DNA of 64,000 bases from an uncultured Bacilli bacterium (GTDB lineage: Bacteria; Bacillota_I; Bacilli_A; RF39; UBA660), in contig CAJTZW010000004.1 of NCBI GenBank assembly GCA_910584305.1, positions 48,203 through 112,202 on the forward strand, read 5' to 3'. This document shows, piece by piece, positions 17,681 through 25,446 of this stretch. The position numbers and the translations under genes were made by a program. Position 1 is the stretch's first letter. Each line of letters opens with the position of its first letter. The notes under the pieces were generated by a model. It worked only from the letters and a program-made list of their open reading frames with translations, did no database searches and was not told the origin of the DNA.

Positions 17681-18304
17681 ATGAAAAAAATGTTAGATTT
17701 ATTGTTTAAAATAATGATTGTTGTAGTAAGTGGAATAGGTCTTTTTCTAAATTTTAAATTACTAACTATTAGAGATAGTATTATTTATTTCACTATTCAA
17801 AGTAATTTATTATGCTTTATTTTCTATTTAATAACAGTAATACTAATACTCACTAAGAAATTAAAGAAGAATAATATATATTATATTTCTAAAGGTATGA
17901 CAACAATGGCTATTACTATTACATTCTTTGTATATTGGATTATATTATCTTCAGGAGAAGGTATGGAAGCATATATAGGACATAATTTAGAAAATTACTT
18001 TGTTCATTTATTTACACCATTACTAGTAATATTTGATTATATTATATTTGGTGAAAAAGGAAATTTAAAGAAGAATTATCCATTTATTTGGAGTTTTGTT
18101 TTAATAGCATATACATTGTTTGATATTATTTATGTAATGTTTGGGGGAACTTTTGCAGGTGGTGTTAAATATCCTTATCCTTATATGGATGTAGAGGAAC
18201 TAGGATTATTTAAAGTATGTATCAATTGTATGGTTATATATGTATTCTTTGTAGGATATGGCTCTATTGTGCAGTGGCTAGACTATAAGCTTTCAAGAAA
18301 ATAG
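17681..18304 (+). CDS. Pr6Pr-like six-helix membrane protein
   Basis: A 207-residue polytopic membrane protein with about six helices. It carries YFTIQSNLLC near residue 35, HLFTPLLVIFDYIIFG near residue 108 and a KYPYPYMDV stretch near residue 160. These recur in the Pr6Pr family (six-helix proteins related to FAR-17a/AIG1-like hydrolases). Function unknown; the AIG1 relatives hydrolyse fatty acid esters of hydroxy fatty acids using conserved Thr and His. GAGGCGTGTT precedes the ATG. It stands alone with palindromic sites in its promoter region. Confidence 0.65.
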   Translation: MKKMLDLLFKIMIVVVSGIGLFLNFKLLTIRDSIIYFTIQSNLLCFIFYLITVILILTKKLKKNNIYYISKGMTTMAITITFFVYWIILSSGEGMEAYIGHNLENYFVHLFTPLLVIFDYIIFGEKGNLKKNYPFIWSFVLIAYTLFDIIYVMFGGTFAGGVKYPYPYMDVEELGLFKVCINCMVIYVFFVGYGSIVQWLDYKLSRK

Positions 18305-18452
18305 AAAATTGAAAATGCTCGAAAAGATATAATTAGGAATAATATTAAATAAAGGTATGCTAAAATCTATAGTTCTTTCTAAAGAAAAAATGAATAGAAT
18401 GATGTAGTCATAAAAACATTAAGTAAAAATAATACAAATTTGTCAAAAAATG

Positions 18453-18481
18453 TTGCATTTTACCAAATTTTGGTATAAAAT
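18453..18481 (+). promoter_or_regulatory. Promoter with palindromic operator for the 18.5-24.9 kb operon
   Basis: TTGCAT (18453-18458) and TAAAAT (18476-18481) are 17 bases apart. Between them lies the perfect palindrome TACCAAATTTTGGTA (18461-18475), with seven-base arms around a central T, placed where a bound repressor would block RNA polymerase. A strong ribosome site for the leader ORF follows at 18499-18505. The preceding 150 bases (18305-18452) hold nothing else I can name. Confidence 0.5.
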
Positions 18482-18513
18482 CTATTTAAATTTTACTTGA
18501 GGGAGTGTAGCAT

Positions 18514-18624
18514 ATGATTAGAAATCCATTATTTGAATTTAATATGGTAGACAGTGTTAAAATCAATATTTTTAGTACTATTTGTTCACGCCTTTCTTGT
18601 AAAAGACAATTTATGAAGCAGTAA
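18514..18624 (+). CDS. 36-residue leader peptide or small peptide precursor
   Basis: A short ORF with an excellent ribosome site (GAGGGAG, eight bases before the ATG). The peptide starts MIRNPLFEFNMVDSVKIN and ends FMKQ; its C-terminal half has two Cys (residues 24 and 29) and four basic residues. The TAA stop lies inside the left arm of a strong terminator at 18616-18661. This is the layout of a transcription-attenuation leader, where the ribosome's position decides whether the downstream operon is read. A second possibility is a precursor peptide for the modifying enzymes encoded downstream. I do not recognise the sequence. Confidence 0.5.
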   Translation: MIRNPLFEFNMVDSVKINIFSTICSRLSCKRQFMKQ

Positions 18625-18661
18625 CATTAACGCTTAATTGTGCGATGTTGCTGCTTTTTTT
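18616..18661 (+). terminator. Attenuator-like terminator before the RSH-like gene
   Basis: AAGCAGTAACAT (18616-18627) pairs with ATGTTGCTGCTT (18645-18656) through 12 bases including one wobble, with a small CGC/GCG stem in the loop, followed by seven Ts. It lies between the leader ORF and the RSH-like gene, so the whole operon must be read through it. Confidence 0.75.
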
Positions 18662-18679
18662 GTAGTTGGAGGTGTTTAT

Positions 18680-20122
18680 ATGAATAATATCACCATTGAA
18701 AAATTACTTGATGTTGTTAGATGTTATAATGAAGAGTCAGCAGAAGAAGTAAAAAAAGCTTATGAATATGCAAGCAGTCTTCATGAAGGTCAGATGAGAC
18801 AGAGTGGAGAGCCATATATTTCACATCCTTTAAATGTAGCTTATATTTTAGCAGAAATGCATGCAGATAAAGATACATTATGTGCAGGTCTTTTACATGA
18901 TACATTAGAGGATACTGATACTACTAAGGAAGAAATTGCTAGATTGTTTAGTGATGATGTTGCTAATATGGTAGATGGAGTTACTAAAATTAGTAAATTA
19001 AATTTTTCTACTAAACAAGAACAAAATATGGCCAATACAAGAAAGATAATTACTAGTATGCAGTCAGATATTCGAATTGTACTCGTTAAACTTGCAGATA
19101 GATTACACAATATGAGAACTCTACAGTTTAAATCAGAATATAAACAAAAAGAAAATTCGATTGAAACGATGGAATTATTTGTACCCATGGCTTACCAATT
19201 AGGAGCATATCGAATAAAAAGTGAATTAGAAGATCTATCTTTTAAGTACATCGATCCAGATGGCTATAAAAAAATACAAGCGATTATGAATCGTATAGAA
19301 GAAGATAGTAAATCTTGTATTGAAGAAATGCTTGGTAAAATTAATGAAATATTGAGTGCTAGAGAAATACCAAATGAAGTTAAAGTTAGAGTAAAAAATA
19401 TATATGGAATTTATAAAAGGCTTCAATCTGGGCGTCGTTTAAGTGATATTCATGATTTAATTTCTTTTAAGATAATGGTAGAAGAAATTGATCAATGTTA
19501 CTTGATGTTAAGACCAATTCATGAAGTATATAAACCAGTAAATGGGAAAATGAAAGATTTTATATGTAATCCTAAAACTAATAAGTATCAATCATTACAC
19601 ACAACAGTCTTTGGACCTGATGATAGGCTTGTACAGATGCAGATACGTACATTTGATATGGATAAAGTAGCGTCTTTTGGGCTTGCTACATATTGGGATA
19701 TTCATAAGGGAAAGGCTAGAACAGTAATGCAAGAAGAATTGAAAAATAAATATCAATTTTATCAATCATTGTTAGAAATAAATAAAGTATTTGGAGATAA
19801 TCAAGAGTTTGTATATCAGGCTAAGAATGAATTATTTTCTGATAAAGTATATGTTTATAATTCTAAAGGGGAAGTTATTGAACTTCCTAAAGGATCAACA
19901 CCAGTAGACTTTGCATACAGAATAAGCCCTGATGTAGGGAATACTATGGTTGGGGCAATTGTAAATGATGTTTATGTTTCTATTGATACAGAATTAAAAA
20001 ATAAAGATAGAGTAATTATTGTTACTGATGATTTATCGTTTGGAGTAAGACAAGATCTGTTAGATAAAGCAAAGACTACTTATGCTAAGCAGATGATAAA
20101 AGAATTTAATGGTAAGGGGTGA
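18680..20122 (+). CDS. RelA/SpoT-homologue with HD, synthetase-like and TGS domains
   Basis: A 480-residue RSH-family protein. The HD hydrolase domain is complete by eye: YISHPLNVAYIL, LLHDTLEDT and LADRLHNMRTL supply the metal-binding His, His-Asp and Asp. The synthetase region (about 230-370) keeps RVKNIYGIYKR and YQSLHTTVFGP. The QIRT motif reads VQMQIRT, where active enzymes as I recall have a metal-binding Glu (E-x-QIRT), and the usual AExGxAAHW reads ASFGLATYW. A TGS domain ends the protein; the regulatory ACT half is absent (normal RSH is about 730). I infer that it hydrolyses a pppGpp-like or other nucleotide and may not synthesise it. First gene of a five-gene operon. Confidence 0.8.
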   Translation: MNNITIEKLLDVVRCYNEESAEEVKKAYEYASSLHEGQMRQSGEPYISHPLNVAYILAEMHADKDTLCAGLLHDTLEDTDTTKEEIARLFSDDVANMVDGVTKISKLNFSTKQEQNMANTRKIITSMQSDIRIVLVKLADRLHNMRTLQFKSEYKQKENSIETMELFVPMAYQLGAYRIKSELEDLSFKYIDPDGYKKIQAIMNRIEEDSKSCIEEMLGKINEILSAREIPNEVKVRVKNIYGIYKRLQSGRRLSDIHDLISFKIMVEEIDQCYLMLRPIHEVYKPVNGKMKDFICNPKTNKYQSLHTTVFGPDDRLVQMQIRTFDMDKVASFGLATYWDIHKGKARTVMQEELKNKYQFYQSLLEINKVFGDNQEFVYQAKNELFSDKVYVYNSKGEVIELPKGSTPVDFAYRISPDVGNTMVGAIVNDVYVSIDTELKNKDRVIIVTDDLSFGVRQDLLDKAKTTYAKQMIKEFNGKG

Positions 20123-20126
20123 AAAA

Positions 20127-21590
20127 ATGGATTTGGATTTTGAACTAGAAAAAATAAAGAAAAAGGTTGTAAATTTCATAGATACTTTTTCATTAGCGCA
20201 AGTTGGCTCAAGTGTTGAAAAAAATAATTTTCATGATATAGATATGCTATGTGTAGTAGATGATAAGATGAATGGAATGTTAAGTTTAGTGGAGTGTTTT
20301 TCAGATTATCATATTCTACTTTTAGATGATGCTGTTAAAATTTTGGATTTATGTCAATATGAAGTAAGTATTGCTATTTATTCTTTTAATGAGATAGAAC
20401 AACTTATTGATAATTATGTTACTGGTAATAGAGTTTTTTGTGAACATAGAACATGGACAATCGGTTATTGGACATGTGAAGGTTTTGTTCATGATCTAAA
20501 AAATTGTAAAATAATCTATGATAGCAATGATAGATTGAAAACTATAAAAATGAATTTAAGCATTGGAACTTTATATAGTAAAAAGAAAATTTTATCAGAT
20601 TGCTTAGAAGAAATTGAAATTAAGCAAGAATTGTTAAAACGTCAAGACTTATTTCAAAGGACTTTTTTAAAGAATGACATTGTTTTAGCTATGATCAGAA
20701 GTTGTTATGTTTTATGTGGTTATCATTTGGAAGGTTTTAAAAATATCTTACAAGTTATTGATAATTTGCCATTAAAATATAAGAATATTATAATAGCTTA
20801 TCTTGAAAAAGATGATGACATTAATTTACAAAAAATTAAGAATGAAATTTTAACTAATATTGATTTTACAACTAATCTTTATTTAGGAACATGGCAATAT
20901 AGTGGTGATTTCAAACAGCTTTCTGATGAACAAATTATTAAATTAATTTCTTATGCTAAACAAAAAGGAATAAAGCAATTTGATACAGCATTGGTGTATG
21001 GTGGAGGCAAAGTTGAAAAGTTATTAGCCAAGGTAATTGATGATTCTGATAAAATTGTTACAAAAATACCTGCTAAGGTCAAACCTGAAATTGTTTTTGT
21101 TGGCAATTTAAAAGAATATTATGATTTTGATTATATTAAAAGCTGCTTGAATACGTCATTATCTAATTTAAAACGTAAAAAGGTAGATATAGTATTATTA
21201 CATAATTGGGTTAAGGAATGGAATGATTCTACAGATTTAATGGATTGGCTGACATCATTAAAAAAGTCTGGTTACGTTGATAAAGTAGGAATTTCTTTAC
21301 CTAATGGCTACGGAGAGTGTTTACCTGAACACATTTTAAAACAAATTGATGTAATTGAAGCTCCATATAATCCTGATAATCTATGGATTGTCAAAGATAT
21401 TAATAAGTATAAAGAGAATAATATTGAAATAATATTACGAAGTTTATTTATACAAGGACGGTTGTTGTATGATAATGTACAAAACTATTCGACTATTTTA
21501 AATAAAGCTCAGTTACTTGGAACTTCATTAGTAATAGGAATGACTACAGAAACTCAAATTGACAATAATATAAAAGTATTAAAAAGATAG
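20127..21590 (+). CDS. Nucleotidyltransferase/aldo-keto reductase fusion
   Basis: Two domains in 487 residues. The N-terminal part has the polymerase-beta-type nucleotidyltransferase motif QVGSSVEKNNFHDIDMLCV, with GS at 27-28 and DxD at 37-39, as in small-molecule nucleotidyltransferases. The C-terminal part (about 245-487) is an aldo-keto reductase: it starts NLYLGTWQYSGDF and has QFDTALVYGGG (Asp and Tyr), IVTKIPAK (Lys) and VLLHNW (His), a complete catalytic tetrad. I know of no standard enzyme with this pairing. I infer that it nucleotidylates and reduces one substrate or successive intermediates. The ATG at 20127 follows AAGGGGTG and lies four bases after the RSH-like gene. Confidence 0.75.
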   Translation: MDLDFELEKIKKKVVNFIDTFSLAQVGSSVEKNNFHDIDMLCVVDDKMNGMLSLVECFSDYHILLLDDAVKILDLCQYEVSIAIYSFNEIEQLIDNYVTGNRVFCEHRTWTIGYWTCEGFVHDLKNCKIIYDSNDRLKTIKMNLSIGTLYSKKKILSDCLEEIEIKQELLKRQDLFQRTFLKNDIVLAMIRSCYVLCGYHLEGFKNILQVIDNLPLKYKNIIIAYLEKDDDINLQKIKNEILTNIDFTTNLYLGTWQYSGDFKQLSDEQIIKLISYAKQKGIKQFDTALVYGGGKVEKLLAKVIDDSDKIVTKIPAKVKPEIVFVGNLKEYYDFDYIKSCLNTSLSNLKRKKVDIVLLHNWVKEWNDSTDLMDWLTSLKKSGYVDKVGISLPNGYGECLPEHILKQIDVIEAPYNPDNLWIVKDINKYKENNIEIILRSLFIQGRLLYDNVQNYSTILNKAQLLGTSLVIGMTTETQIDNNIKVLKR

Positions 21591-21602
21591 GTTTGTGATA
21601 AT

Positions 21603-22808
21603 ATGAATGATGTTAAAAATAATGTTATAAATGTAGAAGTAAATGGTAAAAAACATGCATTATGTGAGTATATGTTTGGAGCATTAGAAATGAATCATAA
21701 TAGCCCATTGTGTTGTGTTAGTGAAGCCAATAATTCTTTTAGTATTGATTATTGGAAAGGGTGTTCTTATCAATGTGCATATTGTCATGTTCAGGGGATC
21801 TATGAAGACTTAGATGAAGATTTTAGAATGTATAAACATCCAATTCCAAGAAGTACATTTTCAATAGAAGAAATAATAAATGCTTTGATTGAACATAAGT
21901 ATTTTGAAAAGGATAAAAGTGTAATAAGTATTGCAACTTCAAGTACTGAACCTTTTGCTAATGAAGGGGTTACTGAAAGTACATTAAGAATAATGGAATA
22001 TTTTGTAGAACTTGGATATAAAAATCCTTTTTGGATTGTGACAAAAGCTGGAGTTCCAAAGAATATTTCTAATAGATTGAGAAAGATATGTAATAATGGA
22101 AATAAAATCATGATTTCAATTTGCTACGCAAATAATCCTAAAGAGATAGAACCAGCGCAAAACAATAGATTTAGGAATGTTGAAGAACTTAAAAATACAG
22201 GTGTAACTATTAGTTGGTATATGCGCCCTCTTGTACAAGAATGGGGTGCTAACAGGGATTCTCTTGAAAAATTAATACAAAGTGTTAGTGAAAAATATTA
22301 TGATTGTATTGATATGATTATACCTGGTGGTTTACGTTGGACTGAAGGAATCGAATTTGGTTTAAAAGATATAAGAGGTCTTGAAATGCCAAAACTTATA
22401 AAAGAATATAATAAGAAAACTTTATCAAATGATATAGAAAATGCTATACTAGAGTTATGTAATAAATATTTTCCAAATAAACCAGTCTATTTTCATTCTT
22501 CATGTGGTATTTCACATATGTTAAATAAATCGAATATAGCTTTGTTAAATATTTTTGATTCTGAAGTTTGTAATAAATCGAAGTGTTTTAATAGTTGTAA
22601 AAATAAGTGTTTAAAGAGACAGTTTAAGCATAATGAATTATTGAAGTTTGAAGATGCCTTGTCAAAAATTGGTATTAACATAAAAATACATGGTATCGAT
22701 TTAGAAAAAAAAATAATTTCAAAGCCTGAGTTTGATACTTATACATACACTATAAAACAACAAATAAAGAAAACTATAGCTGAAGTTATTAGTGAGGAGG
22801 ATTTATGA
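21603..22808 (+). CDS. Radical SAM protein, SPL-like, with C-terminal cysteine cluster
   Basis: A 401-residue radical SAM enzyme. The cluster motif is GCSYQCAYCHVQG (Cys 54, 58, 61; CxxxCxxC). Later segments ATSSTEPFANEG, WIVTKAGVPKN and ISICYANNPKEIEPAQ follow the spore photoproduct lyase/DNA-photolyase-like branch. Near the C-terminus is a second Cys group (VCNKSKCFNSCKNKC) that could bind an auxiliary iron-sulfur cluster. The context (nucleotide and aminoacyl chemistry) makes a DNA repair role unlikely; I infer modification of the operon's product. It overlaps the next gene by four bases (ATGA). Confidence 0.8.
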   Translation: MNDVKNNVINVEVNGKKHALCEYMFGALEMNHNSPLCCVSEANNSFSIDYWKGCSYQCAYCHVQGIYEDLDEDFRMYKHPIPRSTFSIEEIINALIEHKYFEKDKSVISIATSSTEPFANEGVTESTLRIMEYFVELGYKNPFWIVTKAGVPKNISNRLRKICNNGNKIMISICYANNPKEIEPAQNNRFRNVEELKNTGVTISWYMRPLVQEWGANRDSLEKLIQSVSEKYYDCIDMIIPGGLRWTEGIEFGLKDIRGLEMPKLIKEYNKKTLSNDIENAILELCNKYFPNKPVYFHSSCGISHMLNKSNIALLNIFDSEVCNKSKCFNSCKNKCLKRQFKHNELLKFEDALSKIGINIKIHGIDLEKKIISKPEFDTYTYTIKQQIKKTIAEVISEEDL

Positions 22809-23716
22809 AACCAAAAAGATTAGAGATAAATGATACTATAGGAGTATGTGCTCCTTCTGGTGTGGTAAAGAGTAAACATAAGAATGAATTAGATAAGGCG
22901 GAAAACTTGTTAAAAGAATTTGGAATTAATGTTGTATATTCTGAAAATCTTTATGCCAATTATTACGGATATTCAGCTTCTGTTGAAGAAAAATGTAATG
23001 ATATAAATAGTTTGATAAATGATAGCACAGTTAAAGCGATAATTTTTGCTAAAGGCGGTGCTAATTGTAATTCTATTTTAGATAAAATAGACTATGATAA
23101 TTTAAAAAAGAACCCTAAATTTTTAATTGGTTTTAGTGATAACACTATTTTATTAAATGCAATAAATAAGCAAACTGGATTGGTTACATATCATTTTACA
23201 AATTATAAAGGATTTTGCGAAGAAAATTTAGTTTTTAATAAAGCCCAATTTCAAAATGTAATGATTAATGGTAATTATGGTGTTGTGGAAAAAAGCAGTG
23301 AATGGAAACAATTGCGTGGCGGAATAGCAACTGGAAAATTGGTAGGAGGAAATTTATCTTCGCTCGTGAAGATAGTAAATACTAAGTATTGCCCTAGTTT
23401 TAATAATTCTATTTTATTTTTAGAAGAATTAGGACTTGAGTCTGATTCAGAAATGATTTCTAGTTATTTATACCAATTGAAACAAGCTCAAGTTTTTGAA
23501 AAAATTTCAGGATTATTAATTGGAAATTATGATGCAAAAGAAAATATTTCTTTAGAAAAAATTATTTTAGATGTGGTTAAGGAATATGATTTTCCTATAG
23601 TTAAGTGTAATGATTTTGGTCATACTAGAAATAATATAATATTACCGATAGGACTTCGTTGTACATTAGATGCAGATAAATGTGAATTAATGTATAATGA
23701 GAAAACAGCTATTTAA
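22805..23716 (+). CDS. S66 LD-carboxypeptidase/MccF-like serine peptidase
   Basis: A 303-residue peptidase S66 family member. It opens with DTIGVCAPSGVV and has the nucleophile in LIGFSDNTILL (Ser 111), the Glu in LFLEELG (about 208) and the His in DFGHTRNN (about 277): a full Ser-Glu-His triad. The family contains LD-carboxypeptidases for murein recycling and MccF, which cleaves the bond joining an amino acid to a nucleotide in microcin C-type and aminoacyl-sulfamoyl-adenosine compounds. In this operon the MccF-type role (self-immunity or trimming) is the better guess. GAGGAGG precedes its ATG. Confidence 0.82.
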   Translation: MKPKRLEINDTIGVCAPSGVVKSKHKNELDKAENLLKEFGINVVYSENLYANYYGYSASVEEKCNDINSLINDSTVKAIIFAKGGANCNSILDKIDYDNLKKNPKFLIGFSDNTILLNAINKQTGLVTYHFTNYKGFCEENLVFNKAQFQNVMINGNYGVVEKSSEWKQLRGGIATGKLVGGNLSSLVKIVNTKYCPSFNNSILFLEELGLESDSEMISSYLYQLKQAQVFEKISGLLIGNYDAKENISLEKIILDVVKEYDFPIVKCNDFGHTRNNIILPIGLRCTLDADKCELMYNEKTAI

Positions 23717-23727
23717 AGGAGGAAATT

Positions 23728-24861
23728 ATGCAATCAAGAAATTCAAATGATATAAAATTAAGTTATAAACAATATTCTGATAAAATGGGATATATATATC
23801 ATGACAGTATTCCAATTGTAGCTTCAGAGAAATCAAGATTGTTATTTAATATATCTGGTGGGGTTCGTTATCAAGAAGAACTATTAGAACAAAAACGTGC
23901 TGAGGAAGAACAGGTTTCATCAATTCAAAAATGTGTGAGAACAGATAGTATTGATAGCGTTGGAATATCTGGTAGACATCATATATGTTTTGAGATGTTA
24001 GGTCATTTTATGTTTTATTCACATAATGAAAAAGAGACAAAAGAAAACTTTATTGAATTTGCATATAATTTTTTAGTACGTGAGTTAGAATTAGGGCGTA
24101 ATCGAATTTTTGCTACTGTGCATCCCAATGATGAAGTTACATTAAGAGTTTGGAATAAATTAGAAAATAAAAATATCATTACAAATGATAAGAATATTTT
24201 TATTTCTCCTTATGCTGAAAAAAGTGCTTTAAGAACAGAAATATTATGGCAAAGAACTGATGAATCATTGGTTGAGTTATGGAATCTTGTATTCACTCAG
24301 TTTAATAGCAGTAAATTATTTGAAAATCCTAGTTTAACGGTTGGTGCAGATTCAGGGGCTAGTTTAGAGAGAATAGTAAGTGCATACGAAAATAAAGATA
24401 ATAACTATGAAAATTCAATGTGGGTGGATTATGTAAAATATATCAGTGAATTAGGGAATAAAGATGATATATATATATTGAGGAAAATTGCTGATTTAAT
24501 GAATGCTATTGTTAATTTAATTCAAGAGGGACTAATTCCAGGTAATAAAGTTCAACCATATATGTTAAGAAAAATGATGCGAAATACTTTTGATTTATGT
24601 GATGATTTATGTATTGATGTTAATCAGTTATTGAGTTATATAACAACTGATGAAAGTGTTCAATTAATTTTTGAAGATGAAAAAAATAAGTATGATAAAA
24701 GTATTGTTAACGGATTAAAACAGGCAGAAAAATTAATAAATAAACTTGGTATAGAAAATATTGATATTAATTATTTAAAATCAACTTGTGGACTTTCTAA
24801 TAGATATATTAACATTTTATTATCGTCATCTTATGAAAAAACAAAAGTAAAAAAACAATAA
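23728..24861 (+). CDS. Alanyl-tRNA synthetase-related protein (catalytic region only)
   Basis: A 377-residue paralogue of the AlaRS catalytic core. SSIQKCVRTDS, then SGRHHICFEMLGHFMF (motif 2, residues 82-96) and LVELWNLVFTQFN match AlaRS closely, and ADSGASLERIVSAYE corresponds to its DTGMGLERI segment. The region that should hold GPCGPCSE is degenerate (SPYAEKSALRTE). A helical domain like the AlaRS tRNA-recognition region completes the protein; the editing and C-Ala domains are absent (normal AlaRS is about 870). It might activate an amino acid for biosynthesis, ligate one from tRNA, or act as a decoy or resistance form. Last gene of the operon, with AAAGGAGG before the ATG. Confidence 0.8.
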   Translation: MQSRNSNDIKLSYKQYSDKMGYIYHDSIPIVASEKSRLLFNISGGVRYQEELLEQKRAEEEQVSSIQKCVRTDSIDSVGISGRHHICFEMLGHFMFYSHNEKETKENFIEFAYNFLVRELELGRNRIFATVHPNDEVTLRVWNKLENKNIITNDKNIFISPYAEKSALRTEILWQRTDESLVELWNLVFTQFNSSKLFENPSLTVGADSGASLERIVSAYENKDNNYENSMWVDYVKYISELGNKDDIYILRKIADLMNAIVNLIQEGLIPGNKVQPYMLRKMMRNTFDLCDDLCIDVNQLLSYITTDESVQLIFEDEKNKYDKSIVNGLKQAEKLINKLGIENIDINYLKSTCGLSNRYINILLSSSYEKTKVKKQ

Positions 24862-24959
24862 ATATTTTAATTAATAATGAATTGTAAAGCAATAAAAAAT
24901 TGTAAGAAATTTTATAGAGAATGTTTATCATTCTTAGATAATCAATTATATTTTTGCTA

Positions 24960-25145
24960 AAACTTATAAATTTTGCTAGCATATTTGGAGAAGCAGATAT
25001 TAATGATGTTTATAGAAAGTAACTGATTGATGGAAGTCCGAGAATTTCTTCGCGTTATCAGGAGAACATATATGATGGTATATGAAAGAAACTATTTTTA
25101 GATGGCACAAGACTCTTGCCCTATTTTAGGTCAGGAGTCTTTTTA
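24960..25145 (+). promoter_or_regulatory. T-box-like riboswitch leader and terminator, apparently of a lost trpS
   Basis: Part of a 585-base gap after the AlaRS-like gene. AGAAAGTAACTGATTGATGG (25014-25033) resembles the T-box Stem I apical region (AG bulge plus GNTG loop). A TGGCAC box at 25104-25109 stands where the tRNA-binding T-box sequence should be. A strong terminator follows at once (25109-25141, 15 base pairs with one mismatch, then Ts). UGGC would pair with a tRNA ending GCCA, as tRNA-Trp does. A TrpRS-like gene remnant lies 60 bases downstream. I could not assign the specifier codon, and the T-box core departs from the usual consensus. Confidence 0.5.
25109..25145 (+). terminator. 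Terminator of the T-box-like leader
   Basis: AAGACTCTTG-C-CCTA (25109-25123) pairs with TAGG-T-CAGGAGTCTT (25127-25141) with one internal mismatch; a TTT loop lies between and TTTTTAT follows. Confidence 0.75.
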
Positions 25146-25204
25146 TATTTTAAGAAGTTGATAAAATGTTTTTACTAGTTAATCAAGGGTGTTTTAGATT
25201 ATGA

Positions 25205-25332
25205 GTTATTTTAAATATTCAAAATAAATTTTATAAATATATAAGTGATGAAAATTATTTAAAAAAATACTTGAAATTGAAATTCAAAAAGCTAGAGTTA
25301 TTGCAAGTAATAAAATGGAAGAAGTTAAATAA
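25205..25332 (+). pseudogene. trpS: Decayed 3' end of a tryptophanyl-tRNA synthetase gene
   Basis: In one frame 25205-25264 reads VILNIQNKFYKYISDENYLKK. After a one-base frame shift in the run of seven As at 25261-25267 it continues ILEIEIQKARVIASNKMEEVK and a TAA stop at 25330-25332. Joined, this matches the TrpRS C-terminal helices from memory (…Y..I.D..YL..IL..G..KAR.IA...L.EVK). The rest of the gene, about 290 codons, is missing between here and the T-box-like terminator. Tyrosyl-tRNA synthetase was considered, but it ends in an S4 domain. Confidence 0.55.
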
Positions 25333-25386
25333 AAATAGGGTTAAAATTATAAGAATGTGGTATAATTGACTTGTAAACACCAAAAT

Positions 25387-25414
25387 TTGACAAATATTTA
25401 GAAATATGTATAAT
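25387..25414 (+). promoter_or_regulatory. Consensus promoter of the AMP-forming ligase gene
   Basis: A perfect TTGACA at 25387-25392 and a perfect TATAAT at 25409-25414, 16 bases apart. The start site would be near 25421, just ahead of AGAGGGGGG. A second TATAAT at 25361-25366 has a poor -35. This is one of the strongest promoters in the window and separates the ligase from the operon upstream. Confidence 0.75.
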
Positions 25415-25446
25415 AAGCGCCAACAAAGAGGGGGGAAAAATAATAT

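Noticed and set aside
21603..22808. Radical SAM protein as a true spore photoproduct lyase for DNA repair
   Set aside because: It sits within a five-gene operon of nucleotide and aminoacyl enzymes and has an additional C-terminal Cys cluster. No sporulation gene is in the window.
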